The position numbers were made by a program, and so were the translations under genes. The notes beneath the pieces were generated by a model. The model did no database searches. It was not told the origin of the DNA and saw only the letters and a program-made list of their open reading frames with translations. From an uncultured Chthonomonas sp. (lineage in GTDB: Bacteria; Armatimonadota; Chthonomonadetes; Chthonomonadales; CAJBBX01): 64,000 nt of DNA. Position 1 is the stretch's first letter. Each line of letters opens with the position of its first letter. Positions 50,738 to 60,519 of the stretch are shown here, piece after piece. The stretch is from the NCBI GenBank assembly GCA_903951425.1, contig CAJBBX010000135.1, positions 48,836-112,835 on the forward strand. The letters are read 5' to 3'.

Positions 50738-51753
50738 CTGGCGACCACCTCATCGATCAGGCCGACGGTCTGCTTGCCCCGCCAGACCTGAACTGCGTAT
50801 ATTCTGTTCGCTTCCGGGCAGGACCAGGCCGCTGCCTCATAATGCAGCGCCGGGTTCTTGGTTGCCGCGCCCTCGGCCAGCGCACGCGCCCACGCCGACG
50901 GCGACTTTACCGACCCAGACGTCATCACAGCCTTGTGCCCGTTGACCTCGCTCTCAGCCACGCGGCCGGCATGTTGCCGAACCGGGCACGTCTTCTCGAA
51001 CCACTCGCCCAGCGAGAAGCGCCGTAGCGCCACGTCAGCCAAACCCCACCGCTCGACAACCAGTTTTTCGCCGCCGATGCGTTGGAACTCCAGCCTCAGG
51101 TAGCCGGACATCAACTTCTGAGCCTTCAACGAGAAGTTGGACGGCACTCCGATCACCAGATCGAAAAGAGCCCACGTCTCCCAACCATCGTCGCCGTGGT
51201 CGCGCATCTCACTGAACATCACGGACGCCACCGCCGGCACCGGGTCGCGCGCGGCGCCCACGACCTGAGCGATCACCACGCGCTTGCACTCGCGGCAGTA
51301 CCAGATCTTCCCCTGCCCCTGCCCGTTTCCAGTCCACGAGAAGTTGTGGGCCATGCGCTGCCCGGCCAACTCCTCGCTCTCCGGCTTAACCTTGCACTCG
51401 AACTCGGAGCGGCTCTTCTTGGCCGCCTTGGCCGTGTCCTTCAGGAACGCATCGAGCGTCTGCTTCAGGTTCGGATCGCCGCCCGCGACGGCTCCTCCAC
51501 CCCTGTAGGTCTTCCAACTCCGCCAGGCCCACTCGGCAACCGACCGAGACTGCGTGTACTTCGGGTCCGTCCACTTCACCTGGGCGAACATGCTGCCCGG
51601 GGAGTCGACTTTCAGGTACCCGTTTGATCGATCCAGGGAAAACCCTGTTAAGTTCCACTCCGGCGGAAGGAGAAATCGGACCCCTTGCCATCCTATCAGC
51701 GTCTGCGGAGCGTCCTGCTCCACGTTACCGTCATCATTCGAACGAACCGGCAT
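50722..51753 (-). CDS. Uncharacterized 343-aa protein
   Basis: Overlaps the downstream PqqD-like gene by 16 nt; no signal peptide; IGWQGVRFLLPPEWNLTGFSLDRSNGYLKVDSPGSMFAQVKW; internal CRECKRVVIAQVVG. Confidence 0.7.
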   Translation of the reverse strand: MPVRSNDDGNVEQDAPQTLIGWQGVRFLLPPEWNLTGFSLDRSNGYLKVDSPGSMFAQVKWTDPKYTQSRSVAEWAWRSWKTYRGGGAVAGGDPNLKQTLDAFLKDTAKAAKKSRSEFECKVKPESEELAGQRMAHNFSWTGNGQGQGKIWYCRECKRVVIAQVVGAARDPVPAVASVMFSEMRDHGDDGWETWALFDLVIGVPSNFSLKAQKLMSGYLRLEFQRIGGEKLVVERWGLADVALRRFSLGEWFEKTCPVRQHAGRVAESEVNGHKAVMTSGSVKSPSAWARALAEGAATKNPALHYEAAAWSCPEANRIYAVQVWRGKQTVGLIDEVVARCECH

Positions 51754-51789
51754 AGCGCTCCTGTCACAATCTGCGACCGACCTGCAGGC

Positions 51790-52620
51790 CTACTTCTGCT
51801 CGACGTGTCCGTCGAGGTACAGCACATTGTTCCTGCCAGTATGCCTGCCCGGACTGGGCAACGACACTACGTCGTCCGCTCCATCCTGCCGCATGTCTGA
51901 GCTATCGTACAGCAAAGGTGTGGTCGCGCCCCCCTTCGTTGAGGAGACGTCGGCCCCACCCAGAGCCATATTGAACGCATAGCCAAAGCCGCCGGGCTTG
52001 CCCGCGTCCGGGCAGTGCAACCAGGCGTCCTCCGGCACATTGTCGCGGATCGCCGTCATCCACGAATTGGCCGGGGGCAGTTTGCCGTCCCAGCTGTCCG
52101 CATAGAGCATGAGGGCGGCGTGCAGCTGCTTCAGGTTCTCCGGGCACGTCTTGTTCATCTCGGCCTTGTATGACTCCGATGGCGCCAGCACCCGTGCAAA
52201 CGCCACGAGGGGCTGGAGCCGCGCGGTCGTGGCAGCCAGTCCGATGACCAGCGCCGCCACGCCGGCCACCCGGGTAGCGCCTGATCCCGCAAGGCACCCC
52301 AGAGCTGCGGCGCCCACCAGCGCGGGCGCCAGTTCAAGCAGCGGCCTGAGCGCCACGTCGGTGCCGTTCAACCTCGCCGTCTGGACCGAGGCAAGGCTGA
52401 GCAGCACGATCCATAAAACGGATGCCACAACCGCCAGCGTGGTTCGAACCAGCGGGGCCGCGCCACGTGCGCTGACCGCACCGGCGATCACCTGCCCAAC
52501 CACAGGCAACCACCCGAGCAACAGCGACAGCGCCACCAGTAGCGCGGTGCGGCCTGCGAGGCCCACGCCGCGCACCGGGCGGTCAGTCGGTTGTTCGGGT
52601 GTTCCGCTAGCCATCATCAT
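51790..52620 (-). CDS. Membrane protein with C-terminal H-X9-DG (DUF1559-like) motif
   Basis: Several TM segments, then NLKQLHAALMLYADSWDGKLPPANSWMTAIRDNV...LHCPDAGKPGGFGYAFNMAL...SLPSPGRHTGRNNVLYLDGHVE. Confidence 0.75.
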   Translation of the reverse strand: MMMASGTPEQPTDRPVRGVGLAGRTALLVALSLLLGWLPVVGQVIAGAVSARGAAPLVRTTLAVVASVLWIVLLSLASVQTARLNGTDVALRPLLELAPALVGAAALGCLAGSGATRVAGVAALVIGLAATTARLQPLVAFARVLAPSESYKAEMNKTCPENLKQLHAALMLYADSWDGKLPPANSWMTAIRDNVPEDAWLHCPDAGKPGGFGYAFNMALGGADVSSTKGGATTPLLYDSSDMRQDGADDVVSLPSPGRHTGRNNVLYLDGHVEQK

Positions 52621-52624
52621 GCAC

Positions 52625-54721
52625 CTAGAACGGCAGGTAGTTCACCGACTTGGCGATGAGGGACAGCGCGATCGATGCCATGGCGATGAGGCCGGTGCCG
52701 CAGGAGAAGCCCGCCAGCAAGACCGGCGCGTACTGCCGCCACTGGTCCACGCCAAAGCGCTTTTGGAAGTAGCGTCGACTAAGCCAGGCCCCGAAGAAGG
52801 TCGGCACGATGTCCGACGGCCACGCGCCCACGCCTCCCACCATTCCGTAGAAGAAGAGCATCGGCAGCTTCAGCACCGACATGATGCAGTAGACTACCAA
52901 GCCGATCCCCATGCCCCAGGCGATGCGCATACCGTTGATGCCCTCGAGCACCCACTTCGGCCCGTCCGGCTTGTTGATCGTCATGAACATGGCCGAGAAG
53001 GTAGCCGAAATGGGCCAGAACCGCTGGGCGTACGGATGCTGGGACGACGGGATTGAACTGGTATGCCAGAAGAACGCCCAGAAGATGAACGACGAGACCA
53101 GGAAGATCGGCAGGACCGCGAACTCAACCTTGATGACACTGGTGAACTTGGTGCCGGTCAGTTCTACCTCGCGGAAGCGCTGGGCCAGCGGGCCGTAGTC
53201 CGCCAGCGGAATTGGCGCATACCAGATATCGGCATGCGGATAGCCGCTCTTCATGATCGAAGCTTCACGCAGGAACGGGAACGAGACGCCGCTACCCGTG
53301 AGGCCCATCATTCGTGCGCTGATGAAGGAGTTGATGGGCGTCCAGACCAGACCGAAGAAGATCATGATCCAGATCGGGAACTGGCCGCCGTGCCCGTCTA
53401 CTTTCAGCAAGTACTGGGCGAGGATGATGTAGAAGCAGGTGATCGAGAACCAGGTCACCAGCGGGATCCAGATCGGGACATCGCCGCGGCCCTTGGGCAC
53501 ATCGGCAAACATGCCCTTGCCCGACAGGGTCTTCTTGAACGTCATCAGCGCTCGGACGACCTGCACGATACCCATGAACGCCACGGCCAACTGCAAGCCG
53601 ATACCGATGGACGTCCAGAACTTGATGTCCGTGACCATGCGGGTGTTGATGGCGTCCATGCCCCGCGTCCAGCCGTTGTTTGTGGCATCACCAAACATGC
53701 CCATACCGTGCAGGATGGTCGGCATGGGGAAGACCTTGCAGAAGAGCGCACTCACGACGCTGCCCGCCACGATATGGTATGGCAGCACGAACCCGACCAG
53801 CACCGCGCCGAGGTTGCCGGAGAGGCCCGTTAGGGCGCCCGGAAGCAGACTCTCGGTGCTGGATGTCAGGTCAAAGAACGGGATGGGTATGAGCTGCAGC
53901 GCCTTGCCGAAAACGACACCGGTAAAGACCGGAATACCCACATAGAAGAAGCCGAAGACCAGGCCCGCGACACTGCCGATGGAGAAGACGCGCCACCGCC
54001 ACGACTCTTCCTTGCTGGCCGCCTCGGCCAACGCCGTCGCGCCCGATGCAGCAACAGGAGCCATGGGGAACGGCAACTTCTCAACGTCCGAAGTCACCCG
54101 GAACAACACGTAGCCGACGCTCATCCAGTTCAGGCGGCCCAGCACCTCGTTGACGACCAGGAGCATGATGGGCACGGCCCACATCGAGTCGAAGAACGTC
54201 CGCTTGGTCAGGGCTGCAGAGCCTGCCGGCGGCACGACCCAGTTCGGGATTTCGCTGGCAATCAGCCCCGCCTGCGGCGCCTGCCGGAAGTACTGGTTCC
54301 AGATCAGGGCGCCGAACGGGCCGCCGGAGATACCCCTGTCTGCCATCAACAGGCTGGAGAGCATGGCGGCCACGTAGTACAGGATGTAGATCTCCTGCCG
54401 CTTCATTGGCAGGAAGGATCGCCGCATGACCTCCGAAAAGAGGACGATGGTGACCCAGGTGGCCGCTTCACCCAGCCCCTGGCCCGCCACGAGACCCAGG
54501 TAGAGGGCGCCGGGCAGCATCACGAACCCAACGAACAGGGCGCCCGCTACGGTCTTAGCGGTAAAGCCCTCTTCGAACTTGGGGGCCTGAACCTGTGCGC
54601 CCTCTTCCTTGGAGGCGTCCTCTACGACGGCCCTAGCTCGGGCAATGTCATCTACTGCCAAGCGTCCGGTCCTCCCTTGTGATCCAACACCCGGTTCCCG
54701 CGCACCGGTGCGCTTGCGCAA
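52625..54721 (-). CDS. OPT-like multi-TM protein (resembles families annotated DUF6785/DUF6784)
   Basis: ~14 hydrophobic segments; FEEGFTAKTVAGALFVGFVMLPGALYLGLVAGQGLGEAATWVTIVLFSEVMRRSFLPMKRQEIYILYY; LLAGFSCGTGLIAMASIALSLIAKSVNYLPF. Confidence 0.75.
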   Translation of the reverse strand: MRKRTGAREPGVGSQGRTGRLAVDDIARARAVVEDASKEEGAQVQAPKFEEGFTAKTVAGALFVGFVMLPGALYLGLVAGQGLGEAATWVTIVLFSEVMRRSFLPMKRQEIYILYYVAAMLSSLLMADRGISGGPFGALIWNQYFRQAPQAGLIASEIPNWVVPPAGSAALTKRTFFDSMWAVPIMLLVVNEVLGRLNWMSVGYVLFRVTSDVEKLPFPMAPVAASGATALAEAASKEESWRWRVFSIGSVAGLVFGFFYVGIPVFTGVVFGKALQLIPIPFFDLTSSTESLLPGALTGLSGNLGAVLVGFVLPYHIVAGSVVSALFCKVFPMPTILHGMGMFGDATNNGWTRGMDAINTRMVTDIKFWTSIGIGLQLAVAFMGIVQVVRALMTFKKTLSGKGMFADVPKGRGDVPIWIPLVTWFSITCFYIILAQYLLKVDGHGGQFPIWIMIFFGLVWTPINSFISARMMGLTGSGVSFPFLREASIMKSGYPHADIWYAPIPLADYGPLAQRFREVELTGTKFTSVIKVEFAVLPIFLVSSFIFWAFFWHTSSIPSSQHPYAQRFWPISATFSAMFMTINKPDGPKWVLEGINGMRIAWGMGIGLVVYCIMSVLKLPMLFFYGMVGGVGAWPSDIVPTFFGAWLSRRYFQKRFGVDQWRQYAPVLLAGFSCGTGLIAMASIALSLIAKSVNYLPF

Positions 54722-54761
54722 GCGCCTTCCGGCGCCGCCTCAACCCATTGGGTCGCCATTG

Positions 54762-57700
54762 TTAAGCCGCCGGTTCCGGAGAGGCGGCGCTGGGGCCGCC
54801 CTCCTGCTGCGCCAGGTACTTCTCGCGCTCGCCCTGCTTGAGGGTGCGCCAGATCAGGAACTGCTTCCTCAGCGTGTTCAAGAAGCGGCGGTTGACGCGC
54901 TTCCAGTTCGAGATATCGCCGCTTTCGCGGTGGATCGTCACGCTGATGTCGAACACGTCCGCCATGTCCGTAGGCTTCGTTTCGATGGCCACGCGCTGGC
55001 TCACTCCCAGGTCGAAGGGCGCCAGCCATGTCATGCAGCGAATGCTGTACATGATGCCCATCGCAGGCGGTTCGACGCTACCCGGCGCCTGTGGCACGGG
55101 CACGGGCGACTCGTCAGCTTCGACGTTCTGCGTGACGAAGTCACCGATGCTGTACTCCTCGTAGGCCGAGAACCACTCCTGGAGGAAGCCGTTGAGGCCG
55201 CTGGCCTGCTCGCCGGTAACGGAGAACGGAAGCGGAATAGTCCAGTCGTCGCCGTCAGGATCCGGAACGCGCCACGTGCGGTCGATGGCGGGCGTCGCCA
55301 CCTCAGCCGCCTTGCGCGCCGGATAGAGCGTCGATAGGAGGACCACGCCGACGACGATCAGTGTCGTCATGACCGCGGAGACAGACGAGAAGTTCAGGTA
55401 GAGGCCCTCGAAGGCGCCCGTCCAGACCAGGATCTTGGTGGCCAGTTGGCCCACGAGATATCCGGCAACGGAGCCGAGGATGGCGTAGACCATGGCCTCG
55501 GCGATGAACAGCATGGCGATATGCGACGGCGCCAGACCGATCGACGAGAAGATATGGATCTCACGCACTCGCTCGAAGACCGAGCCGAGCATCGTGTTTA
55601 GAACGATCAGGGCCGCGATGAGAACCGGGAAGAAGACCAGTTCCAGCCCCTTGCTCGAGGTGGCCGCGATAGACGAGTAGCGCACGATGGTCGGCTTGCT
55701 GCCTGCTTCCTTGGGGACGCGCCCCGCGTAGAGGTTCAGGCCAAGGCGATGCATCAGCGGACCGAGCTTCTTGGAGACGCGGTCAGCATCGCCGAAGTCG
55801 ATGGCGATGGACCGTAGCTCGGCGCCCAGGTTCGTCGCCGTCTGGTAGGGCACCAGGAAGATCGCATCGGGCTCCAGGTGCGTGTACTCGCGGAAGCCGG
55901 TTTCGCCGCCGGACTTGCCCTGCCGCGACATCTTCTGCATCAGGATGAAGTCGACGGGGGTCAGCGGCTCGCTGTCGAGGTCGACGAGCTTCTTGAACTT
56001 CTGGATGTCGTAGATGCCGACGACCTGATAGTCGACGCCCGCATAGGAGACGGTCGCTTTGCCCACGTCCTGCGGGTCGATGCGTAGCGCGGCGGCTATC
56101 ACGTCCGGGAGGATCACCGTGTAGACATCATCGGGCCCGAACCAGCGCCCGGCGATGAGGGCATCCTGCGGCCGCGTGACCATCGACTCCTGCGGCGTGA
56201 GGCCGACCAGCGCCTTGGCATCGAACTGGGCGTCGCCGCGCTTTACAGTGAGGAATGACTGCTCGCCCAGTTGCGTGCCGAAGAACCAGGAGCGCGGGGC
56301 TACGGAGTGGTTGGCCCCGTACTCATCGGCCAACAGGCGGTAGGCGGGCTCCTGCAACTGGTCCCACATGGCGGTCCGGATCATCAGGCCGTTGTAACGG
56401 GGAACGCCCGGCGCCGGAACCTGGTTGAACCGCATGGTCTGCACCACCGACGTGAACGACAAGACCGTAAAGGTCAGCAGGACGAGCGTGATGCAGGTCA
56501 GCACGGTGCGGGCCTTGCGGCGGCGCATGTTGGAGATGCCCAGGTTGAAGGCCGCCATGGCGACCGACACGCGACCGATGTCCGCCTTGTGGACGCCGGA
56601 CACCTGCTGGTTCATCTGCTTCAACTGCTCCTCGAACTTGCCGGTGATGAGCGCGATGACGATACACGAGAGCGCCAGCATCACGAACGCAAGGAGCACG
56701 ATGACCGGGTTCATGGTGATATCGAACGCCGGGTGTACCTGACTAAAGACCCAGAAGATCACCAAGAAGATGAGAGCCGCAAAGCCCAACTGGCGCTTCA
56801 GGTCATAGCTGCCGAAGACGAGCCGCTCCATGAAGTAGGCAAACGGGATCAGCAGGGCCAGATAGAAGAGGACGCCCTGGACTACGTCGATGGCCGTGCG
56901 CTGCACGTCAGGATAGGCTCGCGACGTGAAGCCCCACGCCGCGCGGCTTTCGGCGTCGAACCGTTCCCAGTTCCTGTCGGCCCTAGCCTTCTCAGCTTCA
57001 TCGATGGACGACTTAGCCATGGCGTGAAGGTCGTTGATGCCCTCATTGATGATGCGGTACTTGGCCAGGCGGCGAATGCGGAAGTCGTTCAGCGTCCACA
57101 TGTCCTTCGCCACGTGGAGCGCCGAATGGTAGATGGCGCCGCCGCGGGCGATCTCACGCTTGGGGTCATAGTTGTCCAGTGTGACCTTGCCCCGCATATC
57201 GGCGTCCTGGGCCTCATTGGGATCGCCGCCAACCAGGTAGCCTCGGCCCTCGGGTTGCTCTTTGTCCGGGTTGATGAGCAACAGCCGCGTGGCGCCGGGA
57301 CCGGCTCCCATAAGGATCTTCAGCCGCGCGCCGGGTTGCGAGAAGATGACCGCCATGTCCTCGACGTAGGAGCCCACAAGACCCGGATCCTGCGGGTCCA
57401 TGGCGAAGCCGAACATCCGCGGCTCACCGTTGCTGTCGCCATCGAGCACGTCCAGTGTAGCCAGTGCGCGAAGCGACTGCTGGTCCACCAGGTCATAGAC
57501 CGAGGTGGCGACGCACCGGAAAAGGATGACCGAGACTTCCTTCTGGGCCGTGGTGACCATAACATCGAGCGGCATGAACTTGGCGCCGGTGACGCCCAGG
57601 TCGGGCGCATAGTCGATGTCGCCTCGGCGCGGGTTCGGGATCATCTGGCCGGTAGGCTTGCCGGTTGCGGCATCCAGCTCGGGCGAGGTGTCACGCGTAT

Positions 57701-59702
57701 CGAGGTGGTACGCGGCCACGCGGGTTACAGCGTTGCCGCCGTAGGCTGTGAGCGGCGCGACGCCGCGGAACTCGAAGACGTTCTTCTCCTTCGACTTCTC
57801 GTCGGCGTAGACGGCCTGGATCATGTTGCCCCGGACGCCCATGTAGCTCTTGGTCCGGTTGCGGATGACGGCGAGTGAGTTCGCCAGGGCCGGGTCGGCG
57901 TAGGCGATGAAGGTCTTCTTCGGGTTGTAAAGCGTGACGCGGCCACGGACGGTTGCGAAGCCGCCCTGCAGTGCCATTCGAGACCACTTGGCGGGCTCGG
58001 TGATGGGCATACGCTGGGCGTTCACGTCGCCTGGCTCGTTGGTGTCGGTCAGGATGTGATAGAACTGGCAGGCCAGCAACCGGGTCTGGAACGCCAGATT
58101 GGCGACGTTCACGCGATCGGCGGTGTCGAACGGCGTATCGACCAGTGCGCGGGCATCGTCGATGCTGGCAAACGTGACACCCAGGCCCTGGGCCATGGTG
58201 ATCACTTCGGAGTCGAACGCGGGCTTGCCGGGTATGTGGTTACGCCAATTCTTGCCGTCGACCGGGTTCACGCCGTCAGCGAAGGCCTTCTTCGGGTCGA
58301 AGCCAAGCGCGTTGCCGATCTTCTCGGCGTTTTCACGGCAGACGCGGGCGATGTCCGAGAACCGGCCCTGGATGTCCTCGCGGACATCGTAGAACCAGCT
58401 CTTGTAGAAGATGCCCACGCCCCTGCTCTGGCTACTCAGGTCAAGCCCGGCCCACAGGTAGATGCTGTCGCGCTTGCGCAAGGCCTGATCACGCGGCTGA
58501 ACATAGAAGAGCACGTTCAGGACCACCGCGCATACCACGAACACAGCCAGAACCCAGGAGCCGGCGTTCATGCGCTTGCCGCCGGGCGTGACCGCCATGA
58601 CCCGCGTGGCCAGCCAGATCAGAAGCAAGACTGCTATGCCGCCCAGCCAGAGGGCCGTGCGAGTGGCGTTCTCTTTGGCGACAGCTACCTCGGCCATGCT
58701 GGGCTGCACCCAGCCGTCGATATGCGCGTTGAGGAACTCGCGGACGCCCTGCAGGGCCTGGAAGTGCGCGCTGGTGGCCACGAAGTAGATGGATCGCTTG
58801 GGCGGGTTGGCCTTGTAGAGGCGCGCCAGTTCCAGCATGCTCGCCAGGCCGCAGGCCGACTCGGCGCCGGGCGCCAGGGCGGGGACCACCGAAATCGAAT
58901 CGTAGTAGGACTGCAGGACGACGACCTGGTCCTTCATCTTCGGATCGGTCCCTTCGATGGACCCGAAGAACCACTTGGCCTTGCGCGACTCCCACGGCAT
59001 ATCGCACTTCACCGTGCAGGTGGGAGGCTGGGCGCCGGCGGTGCTCACCAGAAGCGGCGCGACGTCAGCCCTGCTCACCCAGAACCGGGGGATGTTAATA
59101 GGAATCGAGATGAATTTCGCTTCAGCCTCGCCCCGCATGGTGGTTTCGGGAGCGATGAAGATCACGGCTCGGGCGCCCAAGCGGGTGGCATTGAGCCACT
59201 CGGCCCGGCTGTTGAAGTCAGCCAGAACGATGTTGCCTTCGACATCCTTGCCGTTGAAGTTGCTGATCTTGCCGTCGCCGACGTAGACGAGCTTGCCGGT
59301 GAGGCCTTTGGTAGGCAGTTCGGACGTGCGTACGAGGTTCGGCCAGAGCGCGAACAGGGGCTTCGTCACTCCGTTCACGGTGATGCTCGCGCCCTTGTCG
59401 ATAGGCACGGTGACATCATACGAGCCGGAGCGCACTTTGTCGGTACCAAATATGTCGCCGAACTGCTGCTCGACGTAGTCGGCGGCCTGAGCATCGCCGG
59501 GATAGCCGGCCACGCGCGACCCGAAACCGGCCAGCGTGGTGACTGTCTCGGTCAGGTTCTTGGTGCTGATCTGAGCCGTTAGCTTGCGGTACTGGTCCGA
59601 TGCGTCCGCGGCGAGAGCCCTTGGCCCGACCACCACCGAACTCAGAACGAGGACCGAGACAAAGGCGTGCAGTCCCACGGTCGGAATCCGGGTCATTCTC
59701 AT
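54762..59702 (-). CDS. Giant FtsX permease fused to degenerate M28 peptidase-like/PA-like ectodomain
   Basis: Start moved to MRMTRIP... (signal peptide). PA-like and M28-like segment QVVVLQSYYDSISVVPALAPGAESACGLASMLELARLYKANPPKRSIYFVATSAHFQALQGVREFL; FtsX core NLGISNMRRRKARTVLTCITLVLLTFTVLSFTSVV ... LELVFFPVLIAALIVLNTMLGSVFERVREIHIFSSIGLAPSHIAMLFIAEA. Confidence 0.85.
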   Translation of the reverse strand: MRMTRIPTVGLHAFVSVLVLSSVVVGPRALAADASDQYRKLTAQISTKNLTETVTTLAGFGSRVAGYPGDAQAADYVEQQFGDIFGTDKVRSGSYDVTVPIDKGASITVNGVTKPLFALWPNLVRTSELPTKGLTGKLVYVGDGKISNFNGKDVEGNIVLADFNSRAEWLNATRLGARAVIFIAPETTMRGEAEAKFISIPINIPRFWVSRADVAPLLVSTAGAQPPTCTVKCDMPWESRKAKWFFGSIEGTDPKMKDQVVVLQSYYDSISVVPALAPGAESACGLASMLELARLYKANPPKRSIYFVATSAHFQALQGVREFLNAHIDGWVQPSMAEVAVAKENATRTALWLGGIAVLLLIWLATRVMAVTPGGKRMNAGSWVLAVFVVCAVVLNVLFYVQPRDQALRKRDSIYLWAGLDLSSQSRGVGIFYKSWFYDVREDIQGRFSDIARVCRENAEKIGNALGFDPKKAFADGVNPVDGKNWRNHIPGKPAFDSEVITMAQGLGVTFASIDDARALVDTPFDTADRVNVANLAFQTRLLACQFYHILTDTNEPGDVNAQRMPITEPAKWSRMALQGGFATVRGRVTLYNPKKTFIAYADPALANSLAVIRNRTKSYMGVRGNMIQAVYADEKSKEKNVFEFRGVAPLTAYGGNAVTRVAAYHLDTRDTSPELDAATGKPTGQMIPNPRRGDIDYAPDLGVTGAKFMPLDVMVTTAQKEVSVILFRCVATSVYDLVDQQSLRALATLDVLDGDSNGEPRMFGFAMDPQDPGLVGSYVEDMAVIFSQPGARLKILMGAGPGATRLLLINPDKEQPEGRGYLVGGDPNEAQDADMRGKVTLDNYDPKREIARGGAIYHSALHVAKDMWTLNDFRIRRLAKYRIINEGINDLHAMAKSSIDEAEKARADRNWERFDAESRAAWGFTSRAYPDVQRTAIDVVQGVLFYLALLIPFAYFMERLVFGSYDLKRQLGFAALIFLVIFWVFSQVHPAFDITMNPVIVLLAFVMLALSCIVIALITGKFEEQLKQMNQQVSGVHKADIGRVSVAMAAFNLGISNMRRRKARTVLTCITLVLLTFTVLSFTSVVQTMRFNQVPAPGVPRYNGLMIRTAMWDQLQEPAYRLLADEYGANHSVAPRSWFFGTQLGEQSFLTVKRGDAQFDAKALVGLTPQESMVTRPQDALIAGRWFGPDDVYTVILPDVIAAALRIDPQDVGKATVSYAGVDYQVVGIYDIQKFKKLVDLDSEPLTPVDFILMQKMSRQGKSGGETGFREYTHLEPDAIFLVPYQTATNLGAELRSIAIDFGDADRVSKKLGPLMHRLGLNLYAGRVPKEAGSKPTIVRYSSIAATSSKGLELVFFPVLIAALIVLNTMLGSVFERVREIHIFSSIGLAPSHIAMLFIAEAMVYAILGSVAGYLVGQLATKILVWTGAFEGLYLNFSSVSAVMTTLIVVGVVLLSTLYPARKAAEVATPAIDRTWRVPDPDGDDWTIPLPFSVTGEQASGLNGFLQEWFSAYEEYSIGDFVTQNVEADESPVPVPQAPGSVEPPAMGIMYSIRCMTWLAPFDLGVSQRVAIETKPTDMADVFDISVTIHRESGDISNWKRVNRRFLNTLRKQFLIWRTLKQGEREKYLAQQEGGPSAASPEPAA

Positions 59703-59787
59703 CCGCGCTATCCTTTCCGCAAGCGGCCTCCCGACAACTATGCCGGAGGCGCCCGTAGTGGTTGGGGGGGCTACGAGTGGTCGGGTT

Positions 59788-59816
59788 ATCATAACACACC
59801 GTCCGTCAAAAGGCAA
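59788..59816 (-). promoter_or_regulatory. Sigma70-type promoter of the giant FtsX operon
   Basis: Minus strand TTGCCT - 17 nt - TATGAT, about 86 nt upstream of the proposed ATG. Confidence 0.6.
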
Positions 59817-60036
59817 CAACCGCCCGCCGATTCCCGAGTAGGTCGAGGGCGCCGGAGAGCCGAGGCCCGTGGCTATTCTGTCACACAGGCGCTTCGCCGA
59901 CGTTCCGGAGGGTGTTGCGAGGTGAGCTGAGCGATGAACCGGGCACAAACGAGGCGGCGCGGGGTACGCTATTGCGCACTCGGCGTCATGCACCAGCGCT
60001 GCCGGGCATGCCTCGCACGGGAGCAGTCTCGCGCCT

Positions 60037-60519
60037 ATGTCTGCCCAGGGAAATGATGATGGTCCGGACCGTGGCCCGGCGTCCGACACCGATGAGGCGA
60101 TCCTCCTCCAGTGGACGGTGCATCTGTGGCGACAGGCGCCCGCGCGCGGCCTCGCCGTGGCCGCCGTCGCGGCCCTCGCCGCCGCCATGGGCTGGTGGAG
60201 CTTCCAATCTCCCCTGTTCGTCCTACTCGGACCGGTCTTGGTATGCACGGCGACCGCGGAGTTCCTGTTCCCTGCGCACTACCGCCTTACCGCCAGGCAC
60301 GCTTTTGCAGCCTACGGCGCCGCACGGTTGGAGATCGAGTGGGATCGGGTGAACCGGGTCCTCATCTCGGAGGAGTGCGTCAGGCTATCGCCATTCGGGC
60401 GGCCAAACCGGCTGGAGGCGTTCCGCGGCGTGCAGCTTCGCTTCTGTGATGCCGAGACGCGGAGGGCCGCCATGGCCATAGTGCGGGAGCGCGCCAGAGG
60501 GCTTCAGGACCATGCCTAG
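60037..60519 (+). CDS. Membrane protein with PH-like C-terminus
   Basis: WTVHLWRQAPARGLAVAAVAALAAAMGWWSFQSPLFVLLGPVLVCTATAEFLFPAHYRLTARHAFAAYGAARLEIEWDRVNRVLISEECVRLSPF. Confidence 0.7.
   Translation: MSAQGNDDGPDRGPASDTDEAILLQWTVHLWRQAPARGLAVAAVAALAAAMGWWSFQSPLFVLLGPVLVCTATAEFLFPAHYRLTARHAFAAYGAARLEIEWDRVNRVLISEECVRLSPFGRPNRLEAFRGVQLRFCDAETRRAAMAIVRERARGLQDHA

Noticed and set aside
56271-57878. 535-aa plus-strand ORF antisense to the giant FtsX gene
   Set aside because: Low-complexity Arg/Asp/His/Val-rich translation typical of the antisense GC frame; the minus strand encodes clear M28/FtsX features.
58056-59582. 508-aa plus-strand ORF antisense to the M28-like domain
   Set aside because: Same GC-frame artefact; no recognisable domain and overlaps real coding sequence entirely.
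48788-59702. Classical RiPP biosynthetic cluster
   Set aside because: PqqD-like and ABC genes are present but no radical SAM, cyclodehydratase, lanthipeptide synthetase or precursor peptide was found; kept only as a hypothesis of repurposing.
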